Source: Cavia porcellus
Lineage: Eukaryota; Chordata; Mammalia; Rodentia; Caviidae
Direction: 5' to 3'
NCBI RefSeq assembly: GCF_034190915.1
Contig: NW_026947486.1
Location: forward strand, 101,041,123 to 101,105,122
DNA length: 64,000 nucleotides
Shown here: positions 1 through 12,031 of the stretch, in pieces
How the letters are laid out: each line of letters begins with the position of its first letter
Numbering within the stretch: the first letter of the stretch is position 1
The notes under the pieces: generated by a model
The model's database searches: none
What the model was told of the DNA's origin: nothing
What the model saw: only the letters and a program-made list of their open reading frames with translations
Position numbers and translations under genes: made by a program

Positions 1-803
1 GTAATTTGGTCTTTCGTTTTGTCATTTTCCTATATTTCTGTGTTTCAAGTATTATTTGAAAGCTTCCTGAGGATCTGTTGGAAATCCCCTTCTATGTTTG
101 TAGCTACTGAGACTCTGGCACCATGCTACCCCAAGCCACTGGGCCTGCAGAACCAATGGCCCTCCTCTGCCTGCTCAGAACTCCGCAGTTCCAGACAAGC
201 TGTGCCTCAGGGACACTGTGCGCCCACCTGCCCCTTTTAAGCTCAACAGCTCTCCAATCGCAGCCAGGATGTGGAGGCAGATGTAGATGCCTCAAACCTA
301 CCTCTCCACTTCACTGCACCTGGAAGCCTGGAGGGACCCAAACAGTCTGAGCTCTGGGCAGAGTGCGCTGAGCACTCACCACAGGCTGCAGGGCCTCCGG
401 AACCCATGATGCTCCACCACCCGCCGAGACATCCACAGTCCTCCAGACACACAGGGAGGCCAATGCAGGTGCCCCAGATCCACCCAGGCCCTCCTCTGCA
501 CACAGATGGCTAGGTGCGGGAGGCCCAAATAGGCTGGGCTCTGGGGATAGTGTGGGCCCGCCCACCTGTTGGAAGCTCAGCAGTTCTCCAAGTGCAGCCG
601 GGATGGGGAGGTGGATGTAGAGGCCTCAAACCCACTTCTCTACTTCACTGCCCCCAGAAGCCTGAAGGGTCCGGAACAGTCTGGGATTTGGGCAGTGTGT
701 GCTGAGCACTCACCACAGGCTGCGGTGCCTCAGGAACCTGCGATCCCTCCCTGCTTGCTGAGATATACACAGTCCTCCAGACACATGGGGAGGCTGATGC
801 CTC
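1..803 (-). mobile_element. L1 5'UTR (monomeric promoter) running into the first codons of ORF1
   Basis: Read on the - strand this matches the 5' region of the young L1 at the right edge of the window. Bases 1-60 are the reverse complement of the ORF1 start context at about 59015-59067, and the ORF1 start codon lies at 25-23. The segment around 100-240 corresponds to the linker at about 58790-58940. Beyond it, two promoter monomers about 335 bp apart are visible: the motif at about 273 recurs at about 608. ORF1 continues off the left edge. The 5' end stops near 800, at an unrelated L1 3' end. These monomers are about 75 bp longer than the 260-bp monomers of the right-hand L1. It is an older relative of that element, diverged by scattered substitutions. 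Confidence 0.85.
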
Positions 804-804
804 T

Positions 805-1205
805 TTTTTGTTTTAAAAAGAAAACAAAACAAAGCATATCAGTGCAAAATGTTGCCGTTAACACAGGATGTCAAAACAACAGTTTATCAACAGTAGCTAC
901 CATAATGTCTCTTCTTTTCTTAGAAATAGTGGTCCATACCTTCTCACACATAATAAGTTAATACAAATCCAAATAGTATAAAAATAATCAGAACACAGGA
1001 AGGAGAGTCTTCAGGGCTAACAAAACCATACACTAGGATATCAATAATGAGTGCCATAATGTCTCTTGTTTTCTTCAAATTAGATGTCCGTACCTTTATA
1101 GATATTGAAATCAAATAATTGAAAACAAAATTACACAAATCAAAACCAAGAATAAAATGATTATTGCACTTCAACACAGAGTGACAGGAAATCATCAATG
1201 GCTAA
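805..1205 (-). mobile_element. L1 3'UTR fragment
   Basis: A T-rich start (the reverse complement of the poly(A) tail) is followed by A-rich sequence resembling the starts of the L1 3' regions at 5155, 51105 and 57466. Shared phrases include 'acagtagctac' and 'ataatgtctct' followed by a 'cacacataata' stretch. No ORF2 sequence follows, so this is a 3'UTR-only insertion or remnant. It directly abuts the 5' end of the L1 promoter piece to its left. Confidence 0.6.
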
Positions 1206-1224
1206 CTGGACTCTTACACTTCTA

Positions 1225-2085
1225 TTTCATTGAACTCTATTTTAACTTTGCTTGAGACTGTCTTTGAACTGTGTATTATTTAGAAATGGGTTATTTTGTT
1301 TCCACACATATTTAGATTTTCCTATTTTTTGTTTTATATTTTTAGATTGAGGATATTCTGTATCAGAGTTGCCTTTGTCACTGAAGTTGTGATTTTCTTG
1401 GTTCTTCATCTGAGGAAAGATTTTTTTTTTGTTTACTACATCACAATTCTTGTGTATATTATTTTAAAAGAATCTGGGTCCTAGGGGCCTGGGATTTAGC
1501 TCAGCAGCATAAGCACCTGCCTGGCAAGTGTGAGGTCATGAGTTCAATCACTGGTACTGAAAAAAAAAAGCATCTGGGTCCTATAAAGCATTTTATTTTA
1601 AATGTTAAAATTAGACATTTCCTGATACAAACTAAATGCTGACATGAAGGTCTTTTGACGTTTATAGAATAGGCTTCCATTGACATTTTTAATTTTCAGA
1701 GCCTTTATGATATTAACTTTGGTTTATAGGGTACCGGGGAGGCTCTGTTGGTCCCAACTGGTGTTACCTGTAGATGTGGACTGCATTTCCACCGAGGATG
1801 GTGTCTCTCAGAGGGAACAAGGAATTTAGACCCACAGAGATGAGGAAGCTTCCTAAGCCAGGCGCCTGGTGCCTGGTTCACTCGTAATGGCTGTGCTCCT
1901 TCACTTTGGGGGCTTTTGCCAAGAAAGGAAATCTCTTGTCTGTGACATTAAAGAGGCTTCTTGTCGAGTGTCATTGGTTTGGCTGGGTGTTTCTTGCCAC
2001 TTCTTCTTGTCTATCTTGATGTGTGTCAACTAGAGATGGGGAAAATCTCTAGCCCAGTATAGAAGGCAAAATAGCTCCTGGCAGG
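1225..2085 (+). repeat. Segmental duplication, copy 1 (partner at 32640-33405)
   Basis: This stretch aligns in the same orientation with 32640-33405, which lies in the last intron of the decayed zinc-finger gene. Shared landmarks include 'gttgtgatt', 'ggttcttcatc', 'ttttaattttcagagcctt', 'gtctctcagagggaacaagg' and 'aatggctgtgctcc'. Identity looks roughly 80-88% by eye. The left third is old L1 sequence on the - strand; the rest is unique. An ID SINE at 1484-1570 is present only in this copy. No finger exon follows this copy, although one lies about 430 bp beyond the end of copy 2. This is therefore a partial duplication that lacks the exon or has lost it. Confidence 0.85.
1484..1570 (+). mobile_element. 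ID-type SINE (tRNA-derived)
   Basis: The body 'gggcctgggatttagctca' and its box-A/box-B-like tRNA sequence are followed by an A-run ending at 1570. The flanking target duplication is about 'atctgggtccta' (left copy ending at 1484, right copy beginning about 1573). The paralogous segment at about 32886 has one uninterrupted copy of this target, so it shows the empty site. Confidence 0.9.
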
Positions 2086-2099
2086 AAGATTGCTTTTCC

Positions 2100-2137
2100 T
2101 TTTAGCTTCCTCTTTCCCTTTTAGCTTCCTCTTTCCC
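2100..2137 (+). repeat. Two-copy 19-bp tandem repeat
   Basis: The unit 'ttttagcttcctctttccc' occurs twice back to back (2100-2118 and 2119-2137). It is a simple local duplication. The surrounding stretch 2138-3230 shows no gene or repeat that I can recognise. Confidence 0.85.
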
Positions 2138-3227
2138 TTTGTTGACAGGCGGTGCAACCTGAATTCTGCACTTCCTTTGACTTCTCTTTCTCTCATGTGT
2201 CATCCTTTTCAAGTCTCAATTTCTCATCCATCTACTCCCTGAAGACAAGAGCTCCTCCAACTAGGATGCAGAAAGTACCTTTTGGGGATGGTCACAGTTG
2301 AGTTTCAAGCAGTACCTTCTTTTATTCATCATTTTTTCCAATAGCTTTCTCTGGGAGGAGGGCAAAGAATTTAGGCTGAATGGGAATTGATATCCAGGGA
2401 GGCTGTTAAATATTGTATTGCTTTTAAGACAGGAGAGGCTGGAATATGCTGATTTCTCAGAAAGGGAAACTTAGTGCAGGAGGAAAAGAAGAACTTGGGA
2501 AGAGAGGTATCTTTGTGGGCAGACTGGGACACATGCAGAGAGGGGCTGCCTCTGCTAAGCACTTGGGTGTTTCTGCATTGTCACAGCAGGCAATGGAGAG
2601 AAAGGCAGCGCTGAGGTGTTTTGAGGTTGATACAGAAGCAGCTGTTCTAAGGCATTCATTTCCTCAAAATTACAGGAAGCAAGGTCTTCTTTGTGTTTGT
2701 TAATTTTTAATCAGTGAACGCAGATTGCTGTGTCATTTAAGGCGAAAATCACAATGCTATGGTTTTGAACTACAGGGACTTTTGAGTTGCTGGAATTCAT
2801 AATAATTAGGCAACTATAGTTAGATTTTGGGGTAGCACTGAAGGTCCACATGAGATTTCTGTCCCTCGTGGTGAGTAGATAGCTGAACTTGCATTTTTGT
2901 TTTCACGGTAACCCGCTAAAGGAAGAGATCTCCTAGATGACCGGCCTGTTCTGGTTTGGGGGGTTCACTAGCTGTGGAAACCAAAATGATTGAAGTCGAA
3001 GAACTGATACTATTTGAAGAGCAAGAATGAGAAGGGGGAAGTGGAGAGCTTGGTCCACAACTTAGAAGAGGGTTTACCAAGCAGCACGGCTGCGGTGAGT
3101 GTGGGGAGGCCGGGAAGTGTGATGGATCCACAGCTGGGATGCTGGCAGAAGCAGAGGGGCACAGCCAGACACAAGCCTGCGGCTTCTTTTCTCAGTGACA
3201 GTGAATCTGGGGAAAGACCCATGGGCT

Positions 3228-3340
3228 TAATTCTTTTTTTTTTTTTGTCTTTTTCCTTTTTATCAGTACCAGGGATCGAACTCACGACTGCCTGCTTGCG
3301 AGGCAGGCACTTATGCCAGAGAGCTAAATCCCCAGCCCTT
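3228..3340 (-). mobile_element. ID-type SINE with extended A-rich tail
   Basis: A T-run and 'gtctttttcctttttatcag' (reverse complement of the tail) precede a tRNA-like body ending 'gagctaaatccccagccc'. Target duplication: 'gggcttaattc' to the left and 'gagcctaattc' to the right. The next stretch, 3341-4320, shows nothing I can assign. Confidence 0.9.
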
Positions 3341-4325
3341 TGAGCCTAATTCTTATTGCTAGAAGGCATAGATCGAGGAATGGGAATAGGCTATGAACTG
3401 CAGTATGTAAGGAGGAAACCTGAGGATGAGTTTACACCTCCATGAGTCGAGTTTTCATCAGACACCTCTGAGCACAGCATCACTATACCATCCTGGAGAT
3501 GCCCAGTCTCTGCTGATCCTGGAAGAAGAGCAGCTGCTCCTGGTCAATAATGGGAGGATAGAAGTCTTTGAGCAGATTGTTCCCCTCCTATGAGTTTATC
3601 CCACAGAAAGAAGTTGGAAAAGAAATTAGTGTATTAGGATACAAGGTGAAAAATTCACAAATATGGAATTGAGTGAATAAACGAAGACAGTTCTTTCCAG
3701 TTTGGTTCTACAGTTTCTTTCAAAAGGATGCTTCAGCAGTCTGTTGACATATGTGTGATCATTTGGTGCTGCATTCGTTATATGTATTTTATCAAATGTC
3801 TTTTGAAATGATAGATTTAAGTAAGTGCTGTGAAAACACCTCTAACAACAGTAAATACCAGAATATAGTCAGTGGCTAGATGCAGTTAGGGGTTGGTTTA
3901 TCAGATTGTCTAAGTTTTGTGTGTTTTATCTATTCTTTCCCATTTTGCAAAGTACACATGTATTATTTGTGTAAATCAAAATGCAAAATATACAATAAAA
4001 TAACTACTATTACAGTGAAAACATTTTGTAGGCCTCATTATTTTTCATAAACAGAGTTTTAATTTCACTTGTCTGTACTAGACCCTTGTCCCAATTACCT
4101 TGTCAAGTTTATATGGAGTCTTAGATTTTCCTGGTTGCTCCTTTGACTTGTATTTGCCCTTTTTTCATGCTTCCCCCTCCCACGTCCTTTCTCCTTCTAC
4201 CAGCCCTAGATCCATTTATTACATTAAATCTTTCTCCTCTTTCAGAGCCCAGGTCAAAAACACTTCCTCAGTTGAAGTTGGTGGACTTCTTAAAGTCAAG
4301 AAGGAAGCATCAAGATTATAATCTT

Positions 4326-4326
<1 letters not shown>

Positions 4327-4368
<42 letters not shown>
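4327..4368 (+). repeat. (GT)n microsatellite
   Basis: About 21 uninterrupted GT units. A short reading frame that runs through it as alternating Cys-Val is an artefact of the repeat. Confidence 0.98.
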
Positions 4369-4371
<3 letters not shown>

Positions 4372-4523
4372 GACTTGTTTCAGTTTAAGATAGTTTTACC
4401 TTTTCCCTTTTTTGATCACTCACCTGACAAAATGTGATAACTTTATGTTTGAATCTAATCCTATCTCTTCATGAATCTGTTGGCCACGCAGACAACTGTT
4501 TGGAAATGTTTTGAAAAATGGGG

Positions 4524-4690
4524 GAACCAGGCATGGTGGTGCATCCCCATAACTTCAGCACTCAAGAGGCTGAGGCAAGAGGATCCTTGTGTGTTCCAGG
4601 CCAGAGCCCAGCCTGGGCTACAAAGTGAGTTGAAAGTCAGCCAATACTGCATAGTGAGACCTGGCAACAAAAAGGCAATTATAAATCAGT
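4524..4690 (+). mobile_element. B1-type SINE
   Basis: The 7SL-like order is present: 'ccaggcatggtggtgcatcc', then 'ctcaagaggctgaggcaaga', 'cagcctgggctacaaagtgag' and a gagacc-like end. It is moderately diverged with a weak A-rich tail. The stretch 4691-5154 after it has no feature I recognise. Confidence 0.8.
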
Positions 4691-5154
4691 AAGTGATTTA
4701 AATCACTACAAATGATTGTTGAGACAAAGTACCCGATGCCTAAAGTTGAGAAAGGAAACTTTAAAGTCTGTGGGGTTTCAGACCACACTCAGCTAGCTCA
4801 AGGCAGGGTGGCAGGACACAGGGGCAACTGTTCAAGACTGCCTGGCATCAGAGACAGCACAGGTAACAACACCAAAAGGTTAAAGGGGAAAAAGTGAACC
4901 TCTTTCTCTCCTTTATATTTTATGCAGGCTACCTAGGGTGGGTGGAGCACCCACACCACCAAACCCAGCACTGGACAGTGAACCAATCACAAAGCGCAAT
5001 TGACCCACTTCCGAAAAGGCCCAGCCCCCATGATCAAAAGAAACTTTGGGAATCATCCAGACACAAATGAAAAGAACGACAGTGAATTTAAATCTATCTC
5101 GAGCTGTGCAGAGAAACCCTGGCTCTCCCCACCCAAAAAGAGTCCCTACCCATT

Positions 5155-5866
5155 TCTTTTTTATAAATTTTTATTGTAAAGAGATTAAGACAAAAGAGGA
5201 CAGCAAAGCAGATCAGATGAGAACAATGCAAGTAACACAGCATTTTACTACAAGACAACCCATAATTAACTGTAATTACCATAATGTATCTTTCTTTGAA
5301 ATAGTTGAGCATAGCTTCATATAAGATAGTATCAAGCACAACAAAACAGTATCAAACCATTCAAGAGAATGAAAGCATTACAGGGCTTTCAGAACCAAAT
5401 AGCAGAGAACGAACAATGGCTACTATATTATCTCATTTTCCATAGCAAATTTGTTTGTACTCTCACACATAATAATATCCAATCAGATATAACAGGATAG
5501 AACCAAAGACAACAGAAAAACAAAAGCATAGTAAGACTTCAGGGTAAGATGATACTAATTCATCTCTGGCTATTCTAATGTCTTCTTTAAAATAGCTGTT
5601 TATACTATCACAGATAATAAAATCAAACAAACTAGCATAAAACCATTCCAAATAATGAATGCAGATATTATCAGAGCAATGTACTGGGGAATCATGATTA
5701 TTATAAACTCTTAGGTACTCTTACCATTTCTTACACTAGGGATACTATATGGTATTTATACATGTGAGATAGTTTTATTTCGCTTATGAGTATGGTCTCA
5801 AATGCCATCCATTTACTTATAAATATCTCAGTGTGATCATTATTTATAGCTGAGTAGTAGTAAGCA
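5155..5866 (-). mobile_element. 5'-truncated L1, 3'UTR and ORF2 C-terminus
   Basis: The reverse complement begins with a short stretch from the ORF2 C-terminus (about 5760-5866, matching 63800-63950) and runs through the L1 3'UTR to a T-rich left end at about 5155, the tail side. The 3'UTR resembles the one starting at 51105. The element is very short, and its 5' edge joins an oppositely oriented L1 piece at 5863-5915. Confidence 0.8.
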
Positions 5867-5915
5867 TGGATAATAAAGCTGTGGTATTTTTATACAATGG
5901 AGTACTACTTACCCA
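5863..5915 (+). mobile_element. Inverted 5' piece of the same L1 (twin-priming pattern)
   Basis: On the + strand this reads like ORF2 at about 63783-63835 ('atggataa', 'gtggtattt', 'tatacaatggagta'). The adjoining L1 sequence to its left reads on the - strand and ends in the same part of ORF2. The two pieces point in opposite directions and nearly abut in the element, which is the usual product of twin priming. The following 5935-6770 holds nothing I can assign. Confidence 0.7.
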
Positions 5916-6783
5916 CCATTTTCTTGAATGTCAGTGATTTCAGCATATCACTGGATTTTAAACTGTTGTTCTGTTTAAAGTCACTGTTTGTCTACCAGCA
6001 GGCGGAGCTTTTCCCTGATGTCTGCCTTGATGATGGACTCTGAGACTCTTATCAGGACACTTTGATGTGGATGTGTCACCTGTGTAACCAGTGGCGCTGA
6101 CTGTTTAAATTAGATCCACAATTTCCTTGTCTCTTCATGTCATTTGCAAAGGTACAATGCTCCATTTTTAAGAGTTCGCTTCTTTTTAAAAATTTTCCAA
6201 TTAGATTTGAGATGTTTAGCAGCACCATTGCTGGGTTTCCACATGGAGCACGCTTACTTGGTGTGAGAAGTGCAAGACTGGCACAACTTCTCCAAGACAC
6301 TTGGCTTCTGTCAGTGGCACTGCAGTGTTTGAGGCAGACCCATTACATCTGCCAGTAACATGTGCAGCAGGGGACAGATGCAAAATATCTGAAAACTCAT
6401 GCTGTCATTTGTTGCACTTTCATGTTTAGGTGCACTTGCTAATATTTATGAAAGTGGTTGTTCATCTAAGTATTCAATTTCTAATCCCACTAGAATTATA
6501 GCCAGTATATTGGGATGCAGTTTTTAATACTTCCAAAACTTGAATATATGTAGATACCCTTGTATTCTTCTCTCCCTCTCAGATTTGATTTTCTCTCTGT
6601 CTGCTGTTGAATTGTGTGAATAATTATTGAATAGAGTGTTTTACTGTGTCTCAAGCAACATTTGTCTCATTTCTGATGCCATTTGAAGTTAATTCATCTC
6701 AAGAGAATACTAGATACTTAAGGGCCCAAATACAGTCATTTTTTTTCTGGTAATAGCTACGAAGAGATCATGGTGTAACAGGG

Positions 6784-7567
6784 TGTTGTAGTCTGGGGTC
6801 GTGCAGAGAACAATTAGAATCAGGATATGGAGTTTATAATATTGTTTTATGATGGTCACCCAGAGTTAACACAAGAAACTGCAGGAAATCTATCCACAAC
6901 ACCAAAGACATAGAATATTTAGTCAAGGGCCTAAATCCCACAGCAGTGTCCCACGTGAGTCCAGATGAAAACCCCTGAGCTCATGACAGTGCTTCCCACG
7001 AGTCCAACTGTAGATCCAGAGCCCACAAGAAGGTCTCATGCCAGTCTCTTTTATGGATCCGTGTTGGGAAGGCCCAAAGGTCAGCGGTGGAAGCCAGAAA
7101 GTCTATGCCAGTGGGGTGAAAGAGCTGTGCTGATAGGTTGAGTATTCTACATTGGAGCTGAGAAGTCACACTCACAACAAAGACGAGTGCTGTTGTGAAA
7201 GCAGAGGAGACATCCCCAGTGACACGGAGGCTCCAAGCTCCTCTGAAAATAAGAACAGTGGAGTACATGCCAGGAAACCAGCTTGACAAGTTCATCCTGG
7301 AGACCAAGCAGCACATGTCTTCCTCTCCAGAGCCAGGAAGCAATGCTCAATGTGAGGACCAAACCTTCTCCAGGAGAACCAATAGCTCAAACAGCAACTC
7401 GTAGGAGAACACACAATGCCTCAATGCAACAACGCATTAACACCTTCCTTCTCCTTCTTCACCTATTTATGATGACAACTTTCCTCAGGTGGAACATCTA
7501 CGCTCAATGCCATGCTGATGAAACCCAGCTGACGTTAATTTGACCAACAGTACTTAATCCATAACAT
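6784..7567. other. Possible solo LTR-like block, family unknown
   Basis: The block begins 'tgttgtag' and ends 'cataacat', giving a near TG...CA pair with short inverted ends. It is flanked by 'aggg' on both sides, a possible 4-bp target duplication. I see no coding content and recognise no family. This could be coincidence. The flanks 7568-9060 have no gene or clear repeat. Confidence 0.25.
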
Positions 7568-9056
7568 AGGGATAGACTGAGAACATAGCAAATATTTGAC
7601 AACACTCAGGGAGTGGGGCTGTTCAGAGGGGACCCATGAAGGTGCCAGCTCTGAACTTTGTCCACTTGGAACTCCTCACCACTGTGGCTTCATGTATGGC
7701 TGGATTTTGAAAGATGAAAAAAGTTTTAGAAAAGCTATAACTGAGTAAGTCTAATCAGCTGTCATTTAGCTTGGTTAAAAAGGAACATGCAGTTTCAGCA
7801 ACACCAAGCCTTCAAAAACAATTGTAATTTTCAAACTCCTGGTACTCTAAAAGGAGAGAGAAGAAAAACTGTGTTGGTTTTGAGTGCCTGCCTCACTGTG
7901 TCCCAAGAGAGGCTTCCATCACATTTGCATCTTAGTGAGGGAGCCCCGCCCCCATTGCCCCCAAGTCACCCTCTGTCACCTGCTCTGCTCTTTAGGTCTT
8001 AGCCTGGTCCATCCCATGGTGGTTGATTTAGGGCAGTGTGGTCTTTGCAGTGGACAGGGGCTCGGGGCAGCCCCTTATTACAGGACACTTGCACTGAGAC
8101 CTGAAGGAAAGGAACCAGCTGAGGACAGTTTTGCAAACCAGGGGAGATGAATGACAGAGTCTGAGGACAAATAGTTCTGGCCTGTTCCAGCACCTAGGGA
8201 GGGGACAGGATGGTTGGAGAGTGGGGAACAAGCATATTGTGACCTGCATGAAGAGTATGAGGAATCTCCTCAAAGGCAAGGCCACCAGGAGAGATGGAAT
8301 CGGATCCTGTGCTAAATACAATCCTCCATTGTCAATCCCTAAGGCATCTCAGGTCTGATGTTTCCGTTTGCTCACATCCCACGTTTTTGAGGGATGCATT
8401 TTAACAGCTTTCTCTTTGCAAATTTCATATGCATAATTATAATACTCCAAAAGCTCCAAAACTAAATTTTGTTGTTACATTTGAATTTTCCTATAAAATG
8501 TTTCCAACCACTTTTTGTGATTTATACTTTTCACTAAAATTGAAAGCACTACTGTCATAAAAAACAAAAGCCAACCCCTGTGGTACTAAGAGTCAGAGCT
8601 GATTCACACAGCTGTCCTTCAGAGGCTCATGCACTCCTGACATCTTGTTGACTGGCGCAGCAAAAACAAGAACCTAATGCAGCCACCCAAAGTCAGAATC
8701 ACTTTCTTTCATGCCCTGAAGTTGTGTAGCGCAGCTATTTTGAGTATGCAATATATACACAAAACACATGTCATGAATTACTATTTCTACAGCTTCAATT
8801 TTAACTCCTAGAATATAGTTATGTTTTTGGATGCCATTTTGAACTCTGCATCCCAGCCCAATTTGAGTACATTTCCACTTTCTGAATGCTTAGAACTGAA
8901 CGATTGCTATCACACTTGACTCTTCAGCTGTCCTGTGAGTGATATCTCCCTGGATTTCCTGGTCTGTAATAATGTTGCCAGATAGCCCTAGTCTGCCAGG
9001 ATGGTAAAACTCAATTCCATTGCGTGAGTATAAAAGAAGTTTATTTTCTCTCTTTT

Positions 9057-9203
9057 AGATGCTACAATTACATAGTACTTTTTTTTTTTTTTTTTTTGTC
9101 TTTTTGCTTTTTATGGGTACCGGGGATCAAACTCACGACTGCCTGCTTGCGAGGCAGGCGCTTATGCCACTGAACTAAATCCCCAGCTCCAGATGCTACA
9201 ATT
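9057..9203 (-). mobile_element. ID-type SINE with target duplication
   Basis: A 17-base T-run, then 'gtctttttgctttttatggg', then a tRNA-like body ending 'aactaaatccccagctcc'. The target duplication 'agatgctacaatt' is seen at 9057 and 9191. The duplication is nearly perfect, so the insertion is fairly young. The stretch 9204-10500 shows nothing else I recognise. Confidence 0.92.
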
Positions 9204-10499
9204 CCAAGATCACAGTATCACAGACTTTATTGCTGCCAAGTGCTTTCTTCCCACACTGTCATTACATAGCTTTCCTCAGTTACGCACGCAAAGAACAAGT
9301 TCCTGGTGTCCCCTCTTACAAGGACAACAGTCCCATTGGATCGGGTCCATCTCTGTGATCTAACGTAAGGTCAGTTATTTCCTTAGAGGCTCCATTTCCA
9401 AATATAAGCACACTGGGCTTAGGGCTTCAACATGTGAATGGCGAGGGGCACAAATCTTCAGATCACAACACAGATCTCTTGCATGAGCTGTGTATTCCTT
9501 TACTGTCTTGGAAAACCAACTCACTATTCATCTTCCCTAAACACACATACAGCTTTGTAGCCCTTTGCTTCCAAAAGGCTTCTCTTGAAAGGAGAAAGGA
9601 CATTATCAAAACATAAGTGCTTTTGAATCTGTCCTGTGGCAAGAACACTACATCTGATCTCTACACTTTGTGATAGGACATCTGAGCTGCTCTTTTCCCT
9701 CAACTGTTTTATGGAACCCTGAGCTAAGCACTTCAGTGATTCTAAGCTCCTCAGTGTTCATGCCCGCTGGATGACCTGGCAAGATCTTGCCCTTTTGAGA
9801 AAATAGCATAAATCACAGAATGACAAATGGTGCACGAACTGTCTGATTGGCAAGGAGAATCTGACTCCTTTCATATGCCATTCTGTGCCTGGTTGGACTT
9901 ACCAGTCCATAGTCACTCAGTGAAAGGACCCTTTGGTGTGTCATGGAGCATATTTAATGTGAGCCTTAGGAGGTGCATGTTACTTACTTTGTGTCTGAGA
10001 AAATTAAAAATTTGGGAGGGAGATTACTATTGATTGCATTTTGTATTTTACCAGATTAGTGATAACTCTGTTCTATGAAATGCAATTATGGGATTGTGCT
10101 CTCTGTGGTAAATTTGTCTTTCATTTAGGAATGTGTTTAAAGATACAATAAGTTTAAAAGAATTTTGCAGTTTAAAACTATAGAAGTATCACGTGGATCT
10201 AACATTGATGTATTATTTACTTGTTTTATCACATATTCACCCAAGTGTTCATTGTTTCCATCCTTGTTTCATGTATTTCACTCCTGAACATTCTAGCATG
10301 AGTATCAGCAAGTCAAGTCTGTTTGTTTTTGCTTTTGTTTTTTGCCTGCATGTCTTGAGGTTTTGACAGTCCATGTACTGAAACATTTCTACCATGTCCC
10401 TTCCCTAGTGAATCCTTCTTTTCATCTCCAGACAAATGACGTTTTACTGTTTGGTTCTTGTACCATAAACTTAGTTTTCTTGTTTAGGAATTTTATTTA

Positions 10500-11690
10500 A
10501 TTGAATGAGACATACAGAGTCTTTTGTGTAAGACATTTATTTTTATTGATGCAAAAAAGACACAAAAAAGGAAAAGAAAAAGACACAAACAACAAAAAAA
10601 TCCCGTACAATACCAGTATACTTACAAAACACGATGACAGGAATTTGACAGCGGTTCTAGTATTGCATATTGTTACCGTCAAAAGGGTTGCTTAAATTAA
10701 CAGATACAGACATGTAAAATAGATCTAATCATATAACTGTTAACTATTCTTTTCCAACAACTAAGACAATTAGATATTATCATTTTAGCTGTCTTATGTA
10801 CATATATACAAAATTAAGCCTTTTTCCTTTTCCCTTCCTTCTTTCCTCTGTTCCCCTATCCCAATTAGTTTTCCTCTTGGAGCAGTTTCTTACCCTTTCA
10901 CAGGATTTCTTGTGGATTTTGAATCATATATACTTTTTCAGTTTCTTACAACTAGGGAAAAATACAGTATTTCTACATGTGATTTTGATTTATTGCACTC
11001 CTCAGTATGGTCTCAGGTTGCATCCTTTTACTATAAAATATTCAATGTGATCCTTATTTATAGCTGAGAAGTACTCCATTGTATAAAAATACCACATCTT
11101 TTTTAATCTATTCCTTGAATAATGAGCACATGGGTTGTTTCCAAGATTTTGCTTTTACATATTGTCTTGCTATAAACATGGCTCCACATATATCACAGTG
11201 CTATGACACTTTCAATTTTCTGGGAAAATGCCCAGAAGTGAGATCCTGGATCAGATGGTACCTGCAATCCTAGTTTTGTGAGGAATCTCAGCATCATTTC
11301 CCAAAGTGGTTGCACCAGTCCCCACTCCTTCCAACAGTGAAGGAGAATTCCTTTTTCCCCACAGCCTCTCCAGCATTTGTTACTGGTTGGTTTTGTGATC
11401 CTGGCCATTCTTTCTGAGTAACACAGAATCTCAGGGTTGTTTCTCTCATGACAAATAATGCTGAACTTTTCTTCATGCATTTATTTTCCATTTGTAGTTC
11501 TTCATCTGGGAAACATGTATTCATCTTACATGCCCATTTTTATATTGGGTCCTTGAATTTTAGGGGCTTATCTTTTTATTACTTTATATGTTCTGGATAG
11601 AAGTCTTTTGTCTGTAGGACAGTTGGCTAAGATATTTTTCCAATTCTTGGGTTTTCTCTTTACTCTGGTAAAGATTTCTGGGTTGAGCAA
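10500..11690 (-). mobile_element. 5'-truncated L1: 3'UTR plus ORF2 C-terminal third
   Basis: On the - strand this matches the last part of ORF2 (about 63240-63948) and then the 3'UTR down to about 10500. The CCHC-like region of the ORF2 C-terminus is recognisable at 11310-11420 ('[10 protein letters not shown]' on the - strand). Reading frames are broken, so it is a dead, moderately old copy. The 5' end is truncated near 11690. Nothing is assigned in 11690-11920. Confidence 0.85.
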
Positions 11691-11924
11691 AGCTTGGATC
11701 ATTCAGCTAGTGAGGACGCACATCTAGAGTATGTTTCATGGTCCTTAAACATGGCTGGGTAATGTTCAGAATATCTGGGACCCAGGCAGCTAGGCACAGT
11801 GTGCCCCATTCTGTTGTGTAAGACATTTTTAATTCAGAAGATTTCCTGTTGTGGTGGTGGGGTACAAGGCCTTGAATTTAGAGCCTTCACACTGATCTCT
11901 GACTCCTTTGGCAGCCCTTTTCCA

Positions 11925-12030
11925 TTTTTTTTGTAAGACAGAATCTCACTAAGTCACTGAAGTGCTCAGAATGGGTTTGTAGTGTCAGAGTGCTAGAATT
12001 GCAGATGTGCCTACCACACCTGGCTGAGTG
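11925..12030 (-). mobile_element. B1-type SINE
   Basis: A T-run, then 'agacagaatctcactaagtc', then 'gtgctagaattgcagatgtg' and 'accacacctggctgag', the reverse complement of a B1. It abuts a B1-dID in the opposite orientation, so the pair could form a hairpin in RNA. Confidence 0.8.
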
Positions 12031-12031
12031 T

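Noticed and set aside
1484..1570. tRNA gene
   Set aside because: The tRNA-like A and B boxes belong to the ID SINE: it has an A-rich tail, a target duplication, and many relatives in the window, and no cloverleaf with a proper acceptor stem was evident.
6981..7362. 120-codon - strand frame
   Set aside because: No domain is seen, an overlapping frame is equally open, and the block looks like a non-coding LTR-like repeat.
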